Part shown: positions 24,504 to 33,003 of the stretch, piece by piece
Layout: the number at the start of each line of letters is the position of its first letter
Position numbering within the stretch: the first letter of the stretch is position 1
From: a virus
Direction: 5' to 3' (one strand)
IMG/VR virus record: IMGVR_UViG_3300042197_001803
Span: 31,858-95,857 of that record
Length of the DNA: 64,000 nt
Notes under the pieces: generated by a model
What the model was told of the DNA's origin: nothing
What the model saw: the letters and a program-made list of their open reading frames with translations, nothing else
Database searches by the model: none
Program-made: the position numbers and the translations under genes

Positions 24504-25289
24504 TTATTTTACATAACTTAATCTCTTAATCCCATCATCTGTAGTGGTGGTTGTTGTGGTATCGACAGTATGTCCATTTTCATCATACATTTCACCAATT
24601 TCATTCACATAATATTTAACAGGTACCTCAACTATTTTTTCAACTTCCTTGATGACTTCAATTGGTTTTTCAACTTCTTTAATAACTTCAACAGGAACCT
24701 CGACTATTTTTTCAACTTCTTTAATAACTTCAACAGGAACCTCGACTATTTTTTCAACTTCTTTAATAACTTCAACAGGAACCTCGACTATTTTTTCAAC
24801 TTCTTTAACTTCAATGTTATTTTCATTATTGTCTTTATATTTTATAAAGAAATGTAAAGAAGTTAATGATATGATAGGTAGTAAACCTCCTTCTAAAAAT
24901 GCCAACCATCTTTTTAATGAAATAATATCACCTACATCTGAACCTAAACTTTCCCACACAGGTAATGTTAACTCAACCCAAGCTTTGAATAACTCACCAT
25001 TAGCGTCTATTTCTTTATAGGAGTAAAAGATATTACCTATCATTTGAATAAATGTGACTAATCCAAACATAAACCAAACCCCACCTTTTATTTTATTAGT
25101 GGCGGCAACCAAAGCGGTCATAGCCCCAACCTCAATAGCGATAGATAAGTATATGGCCCAGTTAATTGGGTTTGCGATATCATACCACGAAACTACGTGT
25201 GATATTGAAATACCCGCAACGAGAACAATAGGGACTAAAAACATAGCCCTATTAGGATTATTTTTTATCCACTCAATAATTCTCTTCAT
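24504..25289 (-). CDS. Polytopic membrane protein with VEVPVEVIKEVEK repeats
   Basis: A 261-residue protein. Residues 15-32, 40-60, 70-90 and about 125-148 are hydrophobic helices (for example FLVPIVLVAGISISHVV and GGVWFMFGLVTFIQMIGNIF). From residue about 160 to 225 the protein is a tandem repeat of a 14-residue unit, VEVIKEVEKIVEVP, with one shortened copy, and it ends in a Thr-rich tail (VDTTTTTTTDDGIKRL). The hydrophobic part fits a holin-like role next to the amidase. The charged repeat should form a long stiff helix or beta-like rod in the cytoplasm or periplasm. No family is recognised. Confidence 0.7.
   Translation of the reverse strand: MKRIIEWIKNNPNRAMFLVPIVLVAGISISHVVSWYDIANPINWAIYLSIAIEVGAMTALVAATNKIKGGVWFMFGLVTFIQMIGNIFYSYKEIDANGELFKAWVELTLPVWESLGSDVGDIISLKRWLAFLEGGLLPIISLTSLHFFIKYKDNNENNIEVKEVEKIVEVPVEVIKEVEKIVEVPVEVIKEVEKIVEVPVEVIKEVEKPIEVIKEVEKIVEVPVKYYVNEIGEMYDENGHTVDTTTTTTTDDGIKRLSYVK
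24619..24808 (-). repeat. 42-bp tandem repeat inside membrane protein gene
   Basis: Almost identical 42-bp units (coding for the 14-residue unit VEVIKEVEKIVEVP) repeat about four times, with one unit shortened by 12 bases. Near-identity at DNA level shows that it expanded recently, and that copy number could vary between isolates. Confidence 0.85.
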
Positions 25290-25579
25290 TATTTTTGTAG
25301 TTCTGAAATTTCTTTATCAATTTCTGTTTGACGATTAACATCTAACATTTTTCTGTCAGTGGCCTGAATCATCCTTTTTTCGGATTTTAAACCTTCAATT
25401 TTAATTTCTCTTCTTAATTGAATCGATAATGAGTCGACACTTTTATCAACTGATTTAACTTCTTTCGTGATTTTATCTACTCTACCATTGGTTGAGCATG
25501 TCTTCAAAAAGATGATTAAAACTAAAATTGTTGTAATTCTAACACCCCATGTGTCAATAAAATTTAAAATATTTTTCAT
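25289..25579 (-). CDS. Small membrane-anchored coiled-coil protein
   Basis: A 96-residue protein with an N-terminal helix (ITTILVLIIFLKTCS, residues about 16-30) and a charged helical rest (VDKITKEVKSVDKSVDSLSI onward). One Cys sits at the end of the membrane helix. It stops just before the repeat protein gene and may form a functional pair with it (for example holin and antiholin), which is inference from context. No family is recognised. Confidence 0.65.
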   Translation of the reverse strand: MKNILNFIDTWGVRITTILVLIIFLKTCSTNGRVDKITKEVKSVDKSVDSLSIQLRREIKIEGLKSEKRMIQATDRKMLDVNRQTEIDKEISELQK

Positions 25580-25608
25580 AGTTATATTTTTTTATTTAAT
25601 AAAAGTAA

Positions 25609-25640
25609 AAAACCTTCTACTATAATAAATAGAAGGTTTT
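25609..25640 (-). terminator. Rho-independent terminator after sigma gene
   Basis: AAAACCTTCTA, a 10-base loop, TAGAAGGTTTT: an 11-bp perfect stem with TTTTTTACTTTT following on the minus strand. It starts eight bases past the stop codon of the sigma gene and insulates it from the membrane/lysis cluster. Confidence 0.88.
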
Positions 25641-25648
25641 CACCATTT

Positions 25649-26449
25649 TTACATATAGTCAAATAATATTGAGCTATCGTTTCGTAATTTTCTTAAAGCC
25701 TTTTCCTTAATCTGTCTAACCCTTTCTTTGGTTAAATTAAAATCACCACCAATATCCTCTAAAGTTCTTGGTGTTCCTGTCAACCCAAAATAGTCCTCAA
25801 TTATACATTTTTCTCGGTCATCCAAAGAAGATAATAACCTCATCAAATTTTGTTTTAATAAATCTGTTGTATTGAATGACGCATCGGGCATTTCCGCGTC
25901 AGGGTTTTTAACAACATCAATAAGTGTATCACCATCTTCGTTAATTTTCATGTCTAAATCAACAATGGATGGGAGACTTTGATATTTTTTATCCAAGGTA
26001 CCACCATTACTTTCAACCTCTTTTTTAGCTCTATGCAAATCCTGAACCACATTTACAGGTAGTCTTATGGTTCTTGCGTTATCATTAAGTGACTGTAATA
26101 TTGATTGTTTAACCCACCAAACAGCATATGAAATAAATCTAAGGTTCTTACTCCAATCAAAATTTTGAATCGCCTTCATTAAACCTAAATTACCTTCAGC
26201 AACCAAATCAGGAAAATCAAGACCTTGATTTTGATATTGTTTTGCAACAGTAATAACAAACCTCAAATTACCTTCAAGTAACTCCTTATTAATCTTATCT
26301 CTATCCGAATCAGTAAGGTTACCAGAATTAATTAATTTGGCCAATTCTCTCTCCCTTTCAGGTGTCATGACCTTAATCTTACGAATGTCCTTTAGGTAGT
26401 ACTGAATTTCTTCTTGGTTGATAGGAATTGTTGAATTTTTTTCTTTCAT
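25649..26449 (-). CDS. RpoD-like sigma-70 factor
   Basis: A 266-residue sigma factor with region 1.2 (YYLKDIRKIKVMTPERERE), a complete region 2 (LRFVITVAKQYQNQGLDFPD, EGNLGLMKAIQNFDW, then FISYAVWWVKQSILQSL with the Trp residues that melt the -10 element), a region 3 part, and region 4 with the helix-turn-helix DIGGDFNLTKERVRQIKEKA. It is close in size to RpoD of Bacteroidota (about 290 residues) and would recruit host RNA polymerase to phage promoters. It is much closer to a housekeeping sigma than T4 gp55. It stands alone between a terminator and the next gene. Confidence 0.93.
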   Translation of the reverse strand: MKEKNSTIPINQEEIQYYLKDIRKIKVMTPERERELAKLINSGNLTDSDRDKINKELLEGNLRFVITVAKQYQNQGLDFPDLVAEGNLGLMKAIQNFDWSKNLRFISYAVWWVKQSILQSLNDNARTIRLPVNVVQDLHRAKKEVESNGGTLDKKYQSLPSIVDLDMKINEDGDTLIDVVKNPDAEMPDASFNTTDLLKQNLMRLLSSLDDREKCIIEDYFGLTGTPRTLEDIGGDFNLTKERVRQIKEKALRKLRNDSSILFDYM

Positions 26450-26457
26450 ATATTTAA

Positions 26458-27012
26458 TTAAATTGTTTTTGAGTATTTTTCTAAAATTTGTTTTTCGATA
26501 TCGGTTAGCGAAGATAAGCCTTTTTCTGATATTTTATCTAAAATATCATCAATAGTTGGTTCTTTTTTCTTAGTTTTTAAATTTGTTAATTCAAAATCAT
26601 CATCAACCTCATCTTCCTCGTTCAACAACTTAATAAACTCAAATTCGCTAATTCTATCGTCAACATCGTTTATCGATTCTTGTGCCTCAATCTTAAGACC
26701 TGACATAGTTTCACTATTATCAATATCAAATAGATGTTCGTAAATACCTTTAGTCAAACTTACTGACAATTTGTCATGGTTATAAGGTACCAAAACATGG
26801 ACAATATTTGAACCTGAAAATATAATACCTAAAAACTCTTTAATGTCATCAAACGTTTCGACAGAGCTAAATGTGAATATTGCCGACGATTGTCCGTAAT
26901 AAAATTTTATATTTTTAGAGTTAGCTATAACCGAGACTTCATTAGCAACACTTTCAATAAATTTATCTTGTTCTTTGTGTTCCCCAAAAAGGAACATAAT
27001 GTAATCACTCAT
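26458..27012 (-). CDS. Hypothetical acidic protein, 184 residues
   Basis: The N-terminal 100 residues form an alpha/beta pattern (YIMFLFGEHKEQDKFIESVA, then HVLVPYNHDKLSVSLTKG). The acidic C-terminus ends in TIDDILDKISEKGLSSLTDI followed by EKQILEKYSKTI; a helix pair of this kind (LDKIS-x-G-x-x-SLT-x-x-E) also occurs at the end of Bacteroidota rhomboid proteins. It lies nine bases upstream of the sigma gene, and may be an accessory to it. The function is unknown. Confidence 0.65.
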   Translation of the reverse strand: MSDYIMFLFGEHKEQDKFIESVANEVSVIANSKNIKFYYGQSSAIFTFSSVETFDDIKEFLGIIFSGSNIVHVLVPYNHDKLSVSLTKGIYEHLFDIDNSETMSGLKIEAQESINDVDDRISEFEFIKLLNEEDEVDDDFELTNLKTKKKEPTIDDILDKISEKGLSSLTDIEKQILEKYSKTI

Positions 27013-27065
27013 ACTGTTTAAGTTATTGTCTTACAAAATTACATCAAAATTATTGAATAACCAAA

Positions 27066-29435
27066 TTATTGAGAGACAAAACTAATATTGTCTTCTTTTC
27101 TAATTTTAATAATGTTATCCGCCCAATTATTAACCAATGGATTGTGGGTGATTACAAATATCTTTTCAAAATATTCTTTTATTTTGCTAAAGAATTCAGA
27201 AACCATGTCAAGATTATCATTAGATATCTTACCAAAAACTTCATCGAATACAACTATATTTGGTTTAGGTAATGAACATATTTTACTTAATACCGCTCTT
27301 AAAGCTAAAGAAGCTATAGTTCTTTCATATCCTGAACCTGATGACATTAACTTTTCTATCTGAGTGTTGTTATCAATCATAATAAATTCAACCTCATTTT
27401 TATCGTTAATTCTAATTTCAAGTCTGAAGTGAGAACTGTCCTCAAGAAGTCTTTGTAATTCAGAATTAATTAATGGCATCATTGTTTTCATAATCATTTT
27501 TGAAATCCCATTTTTACCAAAAATTTCTAAATATATTTTAAATATTTTTTCTTTTTCCGCCTCTTCTTCTATCTTAATAATTGTTTCTTTATTTTCTTTA
27601 ATTTTGGTAGTTAAAGTTTTTATTTGATATTCAAGATTATCAATGTTTCTTTGAGTCTGTGTTTTTTCCCTATCAAGTTCATCTAATCTTAAACCAGCTT
27701 TAATTATTAGACCGTCTGTTTTGTTGTTTTCAGCAATCTTATCCTGAACTTCATTATACCTATCTAATTTAAGATTTAAAGCTTGAATTTTAAGATTGAT
27801 ACTTTCAATACTTACTTCATACTTTTCTTTGATAAGTTTGTTTTTCTCGTACTCATCGAATTCTTTCTTAAGTTTTACGAAACCTTGTTCTTTGCTGTTT
27901 AAATCCTGCATTAACTTAGTTTTTTGGTCTTTATGCACGATAAACCCATCAAGTTCGGCTATTTTAGAGTTAGTTATTGCCGCGTTCATTAACTCAATAC
28001 CACAATGTTCACATTTGATTCCACCCTCAACAGAAGACTTTAAAGTATTGATATCGGATATTTGCGTATCAATACGTATCAAATCTTTATAAACCTCAGC
28101 AACTTCTTCTTTAACCAAATCATGTTCATCTTCGTGATAATAAGATGAAGGTTCAATAACTTTAACATCTTGTAATTGTTTTTCAACTTTAACCCTATCG
28201 TTTATAAAGTTATTAATTTCTTCTTGAACTTTGTTAGGTGAAATTAAACTAATGTCTTTATCAATGGTATGTTTACTTTTTAATAAATTATCTCGGTATT
28301 CATTACCTATTGTTATTTTACCTAATATTTCTTTTAAAGATTCTTTTGAATTATCTATGTCAATATTATATTCACCAATTTTAATTGCGTATTCTTCATT
28401 ATCTGTTTTTAATTTTTCACTACTATAAACATTAGATAACATTGATTTAGAAAATTGACTATATATTTCCTTTGCAACATCTTCTTTTCTTTTAAGAAAA
28501 TCTAAACCCATAAATCGTGATAATACCTGACCTCTAGCGGTTGGTTTAGAATCTATTAGTTCTTCTAAGTTAGTTGCGGTTGTTAAAATTGTCATTAAAA
28601 AATCGTCTTTTGAGCCAATTGAAGTTTTAATGAACGCTTCTGTTTCTCTCCTTTGTTCACCAGTAAAATTTTGTAAACTACCATCTGATAGTTTTTTAAA
28701 AAAATCTAATTCGGTTTTAACATTCCAATCACCTGATTTAGATTTTTTTCTCTCAATATTTCGGATAATTATATATTCATCCCCATCGATAATAATTTCA
28801 CCTTTAACATGAACTTTATCTCGATTGGTAAACCTATTAAATACTTCTTCAGCTTTACTTGTTTTAGTGGTTTCATTAAAGAAAAGAAATAATAATAAAT
28901 CAACGGTTAATACAGTTTTACCACCAAAATTAGGCGGATTAGATTCAACAACATTAATACCATTACACTTATCAAAATCTAATTTTTGGTTCTCACCGTA
29001 GGATAAGAAATTTGAAAACTCTATATTTTTAATATACCATCTCTTAAACGGTGCCACATCGCTACTAGTTGCCGCCAATTGATTATCAACTACCGAATTT
29101 AATTCAACTATTTTATCGGTTAAACTTTCATCGTACTTAGTCTTAAGGTAAGTTTTAATTAAATCAAGTTGGTAATTTTCATCAAGAATGTTAAATGAGA
29201 TGTCAACATTATTTTCAACCTCTTCAGTAATTTTAGTTTTGGTAATAACATTAACATTATTAGTTACATACTTTTTTTGAAAGTAGTGTCTTACGCTTTT
29301 TATTTTTTCTTGTGTAAAATTTTCAGCATAATCTTCCCATATTACCTGAATATAGGGATTATCTAAATTTTCGATATTAATATCTTTTATCATTATTTTA
29401 TAATTAAATTCTACATGTGGATTAAATAAATCCAT
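27066..29435 (-). CDS. Recombination nuclease ATPase subunit (gp46/SbcC/Rad50)
   Basis: A 789-residue SMC-type ATPase. The Walker A GGKTVLTVDLLL is at about residue 170 after FSNFLSYGENQKLDF, the zinc-hook CEHC is at about 475 in the middle of a long coiled coil, the signature-like SSGSGYERTIASLALRAVL is near 700, and Walker B NIVVFDEVFG is near 730 with ITHNPLV after it. It would work with the gp47/SbcD nuclease at 30929 in end processing and recombination-dependent replication. The first 135 residues before the ATPase have no recognised motif and make it longer than T4 gp46 (560). Confidence 0.92.
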   Translation of the reverse strand: MDLFNPHVEFNYKIMIKDINIENLDNPYIQVIWEDYAENFTQEKIKSVRHYFQKKYVTNNVNVITKTKITEEVENNVDISFNILDENYQLDLIKTYLKTKYDESLTDKIVELNSVVDNQLAATSSDVAPFKRWYIKNIEFSNFLSYGENQKLDFDKCNGINVVESNPPNFGGKTVLTVDLLLFLFFNETTKTSKAEEVFNRFTNRDKVHVKGEIIIDGDEYIIIRNIERKKSKSGDWNVKTELDFFKKLSDGSLQNFTGEQRRETEAFIKTSIGSKDDFLMTILTTATNLEELIDSKPTARGQVLSRFMGLDFLKRKEDVAKEIYSQFSKSMLSNVYSSEKLKTDNEEYAIKIGEYNIDIDNSKESLKEILGKITIGNEYRDNLLKSKHTIDKDISLISPNKVQEEINNFINDRVKVEKQLQDVKVIEPSSYYHEDEHDLVKEEVAEVYKDLIRIDTQISDINTLKSSVEGGIKCEHCGIELMNAAITNSKIAELDGFIVHKDQKTKLMQDLNSKEQGFVKLKKEFDEYEKNKLIKEKYEVSIESINLKIQALNLKLDRYNEVQDKIAENNKTDGLIIKAGLRLDELDREKTQTQRNIDNLEYQIKTLTTKIKENKETIIKIEEEAEKEKIFKIYLEIFGKNGISKMIMKTMMPLINSELQRLLEDSSHFRLEIRINDKNEVEFIMIDNNTQIEKLMSSGSGYERTIASLALRAVLSKICSLPKPNIVVFDEVFGKISNDNLDMVSEFFSKIKEYFEKIFVITHNPLVNNWADNIIKIRKEDNISFVSQ

Positions 29436-29445
29436 TTTTTAGTAA

Positions 29446-29661
29446 TTAGACTGTTTTTGTTTGTACCACTTCAAAAGGAACTTCTTCACCATTAAAATTG
29501 ATATTTAAATCATTTGTTTTACCTGAAAACTTAGCTTTAATCTGTTCCATTTGAGTTTCAAACATTTTCATGTATTCTTTTTCCATTTTTTTCTGTTGAG
29601 CTTTCATTTTTTGATTTCTAGCGGCAACTTTTTTTCTGTGTTCTTTTGCTCTTTTACCCAT
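29446..29661 (-). CDS. Small basic Lys/Met-rich helical protein
   Basis: A 71-residue protein, MGKRAKEHRKKVAARNQKMK then AQQKKMEKEYMKMFETQMEQ and a short beta-like end NGEEVPFEVVQTKTV. The first half is strongly basic and could bind nucleic acid. It is followed, at 11 bases, by the gp46-like gene. No family is recognised. Confidence 0.6.
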   Translation of the reverse strand: MGKRAKEHRKKVAARNQKMKAQQKKMEKEYMKMFETQMEQIKAKFSGKTNDLNINFNGEEVPFEVVQTKTV

Positions 29662-29667
29662 TTTATT

Positions 29668-29859
29668 TTATTTTTTAGTTTGTTCTTTATAATCTATAAT
29701 GAATCCAATTGCAACAATCAAGTTCATCCCTAAACTAGCCAATATTTCGTGGACATCATCATAAACATTATTCATTAAATGTATATGTCCTACCATCCAA
29801 AAAGGTATTGACAGATTTTGACTAATCCATACAATAGTGAACTTGGTGAATCTTTTCAT
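29668..29859 (-). CDS. Small membrane protein, 63 residues
   Basis: Two hydrophobic segments, TIVWISQNLSIPFWMVGHIH and ILASLGMNLIVAIGFIIDYK, with a basic C-terminus (KEQTKK). Its ATG overlaps the stop of the next upstream gene (TAATG). The tight coupling to the DUF1360-like gene suggests a membrane pair. The function is unknown. Confidence 0.55.
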   Translation of the reverse strand: MKRFTKFTIVWISQNLSIPFWMVGHIHLMNNVYDDVHEILASLGMNLIVAIGFIIDYKEQTKK

Positions 29860-30215
29860 TATAAGTGTTTATTTGGTCTGTTTTCCTCAAACCACTCAAT
29901 AATACCATTAAATGCCCAAACAAAACCTGACGCTAACATACCATCAAAAAACCAAGAAAAGGCGGGATGTATGTTGAACAGTGAGTTGGCTGGTGAATAA
30001 AATGCTATTGATAAGAAAAATCCTACCCATGTTGAGGTACACATCATACAACTTAATAGGTCTGAAATAAACATCCCTACTTGATTGAATGGTGAGTACG
30101 GGTTAGTACCCCATTTACGTAAAAAGTCTCTAAACCCATTAAAAATTGAGCCATAGACTAAAATGTTTGATTGTCCATACGCAATCAATAACCAAATTAA
30201 AATTAGTGTTATCAT
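29859..30215 (-). CDS. Membrane protein, DUF1360-like
   Basis: A 118-residue protein with three hydrophobic segments. The central SDLLSCMMCTSTWVGFFLSI, with its Cys-x-x-Cys before a Trp-Gly helix, resembles the C-x-x-C-x-x-x-W-x-G core of DUF1360 proteins of bacteria and phages. The charged end (WFEENRPNKHL) would be cytoplasmic. A role in the phage-infected envelope is likely, but the family link is by pattern only. Confidence 0.55.
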   Translation of the reverse strand: MITLILIWLLIAYGQSNILVYGSIFNGFRDFLRKWGTNPYSPFNQVGMFISDLLSCMMCTSTWVGFFLSIAFYSPANSLFNIHPAFSWFFDGMLASGFVWAFNGIIEWFEENRPNKHL

Positions 30216-30928
30216 AAATTTTCTATTATATTTGAACCTTTCATATAAACCGCACCTGTTTGACTATTATTTGTCATCGAGTTTTTTAGTTTATCCTCAA
30301 GTTCGTTTATTTTTTCATTTTTTAATTTTAAGTCTTTTCTTAAATTCTGTAAAGTAGTCTCCAACATTTTAACTTTGTTTTCGTCTATAGGAATGTCTAA
30401 ATTACGTCTAAGTTCATCTAATTCCATGTCCTTTTTAGACATTTCATTTTGGAAAATATTTTCCATTTCGGTTATTTTAGTGGAAAATATTTGTACCTCT
30501 TTTTGAGATTCTTCGAGTTTAATGGAAAATTCTTGTTTTTCTTTTACCAACTGTTCTATTTTTTCAAACAGTTCGTTTTCAGTATTTTTGTCGGAAATAT
30601 ATTCTATTTTTGAGACAATTTTTTCAACAGGAACCTCCTTAATAACTTCTTTTTCAATAATTATTTCTTTAATAACCTCAATAGGAATTTCCTTAATAAT
30701 TTCAACCTCTTTTATCACTTCAACAGGTATTTCCACCCGTTTTTCACGGATTACCTCAATTTCCACTTGTTTTTCATCTTCTCCACCCGTTTTTCCCAAC
30801 AATCCATACTTTTTAATATCAAATCCCTGTTTAAAACAATCCTGAATAAATTTATTAATATCTGTTATACCATTCAGCATACAGAATTCATAAATTTCCT
30901 TATTGTTTTTTATTTCAACAGAATACAT
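30212..30928 (-). CDS. Coiled-coil protein with IPVEVIKE repeats
   Basis: A 238-residue protein. Residues 1-48 form a small globular part (NGITDINKFIQDCFKQGFDI). Residues about 55-105 are a degenerate repeat of the type VEIPVEVIKEVEIIKEIPIE, related to that of the membrane protein at 24504. From about 110 to 225 it is a long coiled coil (KIEQLVKEKQEFSIKLEESQ onward) that ends in TNNSQTGAVYMKGSNIIENL. It lies between gp47 and the membrane gene at 29859. It may be a scaffold or tether; no family is recognised. Confidence 0.65.
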   Translation of the reverse strand: MYSVEIKNNKEIYEFCMLNGITDINKFIQDCFKQGFDIKKYGLLGKTGGEDEKQVEIEVIREKRVEIPVEVIKEVEIIKEIPIEVIKEIIIEKEVIKEVPVEKIVSKIEYISDKNTENELFEKIEQLVKEKQEFSIKLEESQKEVQIFSTKITEMENIFQNEMSKKDMELDELRRNLDIPIDENKVKMLETTLQNLRKDLKLKNEKINELEDKLKNSMTNNSQTGAVYMKGSNIIENL

Positions 30929-31708
30929 TTAAGCGTTTGCCAATTTTTCAGTACCGTTAATAATGTCGTCAAATGATTTTAATCTAAAAGATAAAAATGG
31001 TTTTGGGTTATCCAAATCAACAAATTCATAAGAATCATTCAATACGTCATAGATACCAAACCCATGTTTTTTTATCGTTTCACCATAATTTTGTTGAATT
31101 GTTGAACCAACCATGTAAGCTTTTTTCTTGTTGGGGATATCAAATATTTGTCGCTTATGTATGTCACCACATAGTACAAGGTCAACCCCGTTGAACTTAG
31201 ATGAATCAAAACCACTCTCAAATTTATATCCGATGTCAGTAGATAAGCCAATAACTGGTCCGTGAAATAAACCAATCTTAATCCTATCTGTTGTTGGAAT
31301 TTCAGGAGGTAGGTTGTGTTCCATAAGTGAGTAAACAACCCACTCAATGTTTTCATCTTCGTAAGTACCTCTGTTTTTGTAATATACAATATTTTCATTC
31401 TGTAATGAATCGATAATTGGTGTTAAAGCATCCAATCTTTGAGTGTTATTCTCAAGAAAGTCGTGATTACCAATAATAATTATCGTCTTAGATATTTTAG
31501 CACATTCACTCAAAACCCAAGAAACCATTTCAATTAATTCAGGGGTCATTTGATTTTTACTGTGTACCAAATCACCAGTAAAAACTATACGGTCAGGTTT
31601 AATTTCCTTAAATCGCGACAACATGTCTCGAATAATGTCTCGATATAAATCATGGTCTTTAAAAAGACGAATATGTAGGTCTGAGAAATGTACTAATTTA
31701 CTAATCAT
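30929..31708 (-). CDS. Recombination nuclease subunit (gp47/SbcD/Mre11)
   Basis: A 259-residue calcineurin-type phosphoesterase. All five metal motifs are visible: HFSDLHIR, DRIVFTGDLVHSK, IIIGNHDFLE, KIGLFHGPV and LVLCGDIHKRQ. It pairs with the gp46/SbcC ATPase to open and trim DNA ends. At 259 residues it is shorter than T4 gp47 (339), with most of the C-terminal capping domain missing. The four genes between it and gp46 break up a pair that is normally adjacent. Confidence 0.93.
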   Translation of the reverse strand: MISKLVHFSDLHIRLFKDHDLYRDIIRDMLSRFKEIKPDRIVFTGDLVHSKNQMTPELIEMVSWVLSECAKISKTIIIIGNHDFLENNTQRLDALTPIIDSLQNENIVYYKNRGTYEDENIEWVVYSLMEHNLPPEIPTTDRIKIGLFHGPVIGLSTDIGYKFESGFDSSKFNGVDLVLCGDIHKRQIFDIPNKKKAYMVGSTIQQNYGETIKKHGFGIYDVLNDSYEFVDLDNPKPFLSFRLKSFDDIINGTEKLANA

Positions 31709-31907
31709 TTAACTGTTCTTTATTTTTAATTTCAATACTACCTAAAGAACTTGCTTTTCTCCATCTTTCTTTAAAAGATGCTACATCAAATTCTTCATCA
31801 TTAACTTGACCCATTTTTTCAACTATGGGTGTAATCTCAATGTGTTTATTTTCAAGTTTACCATAAAGGTAACCTTCTAACCAAATGTAAAATTCTTTAT
31901 GAGTCAT
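31701..31907 (-). CDS. Hypothetical protein, 68 residues
   Basis: A small soluble protein, MTHKEFYIWLEGYLYGKLEN then KERWRKASSLGSIEIKNKEQ. The aromatic N-terminal helix (F-x-x-WLEGYLYG) is a frequent feature of short phage ORFs. It ends eight bases inside the gp47 gene and its start is coupled to the gene upstream by TAATG. The function is unknown. Confidence 0.6.
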   Translation of the reverse strand: MTHKEFYIWLEGYLYGKLENKHIEITPIVEKMGQVNDEEFDVASFKERWRKASSLGSIEIKNKEQLND

Positions 31908-32128
31908 TATTTATCAAAAAGTTGGAAGTCTTCATTTACATGTCCGCACTTTTCACACATATAAGTTGGAAAAGGTACTAATGTGTCCTCAGAGCTTCCA
32001 GTTAATAATTTAGGAACTTTTTTTATCAATGTGACTTCTTTGAAGAATTTATTATCACACATCTCACAAACAACAGTTTCTTGTTGTTTTAAATCGATTT
32101 TAGGTTTTAAAATATCATCCATAATCAA
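31907..32128 (-). CDS. Zinc-ribbon protein, 73 residues
   Basis: Two Cys pairs, VVCEMCDNKFFKE and TYMCEKCGHVNEDFQLF, about 30 residues apart with a beta-rich insert form a rubredoxin-like zinc ribbon. Such small proteins usually bind nucleic acid or another protein. It is in the operon between the PD-(D/E)XK nuclease and gp47, which suggests a replication or transcription role. No family is recognised. Confidence 0.7.
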   Translation of the reverse strand: MIMDDILKPKIDLKQQETVVCEMCDNKFFKEVTLIKKVPKLLTGSSEDTLVPFPTYMCEKCGHVNEDFQLFDK

Positions 32129-32138
32129 ATATAATTAT

Positions 32139-33002
32139 TTATAGTTTATTAGTCAAATAGTTCCCCATCTTCATATTTAATACCGTTGTTATAACATCTT
32201 TAGGTACTCTAAACTCTTCATATTCACTATTTTCCTTTAATAAAACAACAATACAACCATAAACTTTCAAGTTTTCAAATTCAGTTCCTTTTAACATTTC
32301 AACCAATAACTTTCCGTAGAATGGTAATTGTGTGTAGTAGTGCCCCAAAGCATTGTCAGGTAAATTATGAAATGGTGGTTTCATTTTTTTGGTAAACTGG
32401 TTAACTTCGAAGTTTTTGGGTTTATTTGTTTTATAGTCAGTAATTAGAAACCCATAACCATTTTTTTCTTTATTTTCAATTAACCAACAATCATCACCTT
32501 GACCAGTATATCCCAATTCAGGGTGCCCCAAAACGATTTCAGTGTCTAATAAAACAGCATTTCGTTGTTTCATAAGTTCCAAAAAATTAGAACCCGCAGT
32601 TACCATAGAATCACTTTTTAATATTTGTGTAAAATCACAATCAAATTCAGGTTGTCTAACTTCTTTAATTAAACCAAATAACTCAATTGATTTTTTTTCT
32701 AATAAATAATGAGTTCTTGAACCCATATTAGTTGAGTATGTTCCAGCATCAGACCATTCTTTCAATAATCTTTCCTTTTCTTTAATATCACCTTTAGCCT
32801 TTTTTTCCGCTATTTCATCAGCAGGAAACTCATCATAAAACAATTTCATAATTTTAGATACCGAAGACCAATCATCCCTGATTTTACCATATTTATCCAT
32901 CATAGTGTATTTATGGAATTTTTCTTCAAATGTAAGATGAAATTCTTTTCTTTTTTCATCCAAAACATGTCTGATTTGATTTGCTATTTTATTTAAATTC
33001 AT
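32139..33002 (-). CDS. PD-(D/E)XK family nuclease
   Basis: The start chosen is the ATG at 33002 (MNLNKIANQIRHVLDEKRKE, 287 residues), because the longer frame from 33035 would lie inside the HNH gene. Catalytic elements: helix with SRTHYLLEKKSIELFG, DTEIVLGHPELGYTGQGDDC with the Asp, and YGFLITDYKTNKPK, the D-x-K strand; a YYTQLPFYGKLL helix follows. This is the build of Cas4/RecB-like and phage-exonuclease nucleases. With gp46/47 and primase nearby, a role in DNA end processing or recombination is likely. Confidence 0.82.
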   Translation of the reverse strand: MNLNKIANQIRHVLDEKRKEFHLTFEEKFHKYTMMDKYGKIRDDWSSVSKIMKLFYDEFPADEIAEKKAKGDIKEKERLLKEWSDAGTYSTNMGSRTHYLLEKKSIELFGLIKEVRQPEFDCDFTQILKSDSMVTAGSNFLELMKQRNAVLLDTEIVLGHPELGYTGQGDDCWLIENKEKNGYGFLITDYKTNKPKNFEVNQFTKKMKPPFHNLPDNALGHYYTQLPFYGKLLVEMLKGTEFENLKVYGCIVVLLKENSEYEEFRVPKDVITTVLNMKMGNYLTNKL

Positions 33003-33003
33003 A

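Noticed and set aside
24619-24808. Regular 42-bp repeats that might be taken for a CRISPR array
   Set aside because: There are no unique spacers; the repeat keeps the reading frame and codes for protein.
24570-25020. Plus-strand frames rich in Phe/Asn and Ser/Thr opposite the VEVPVEVIKE repeats
   Set aside because: They are the shadow of the 42-bp repeat of the membrane protein gene.
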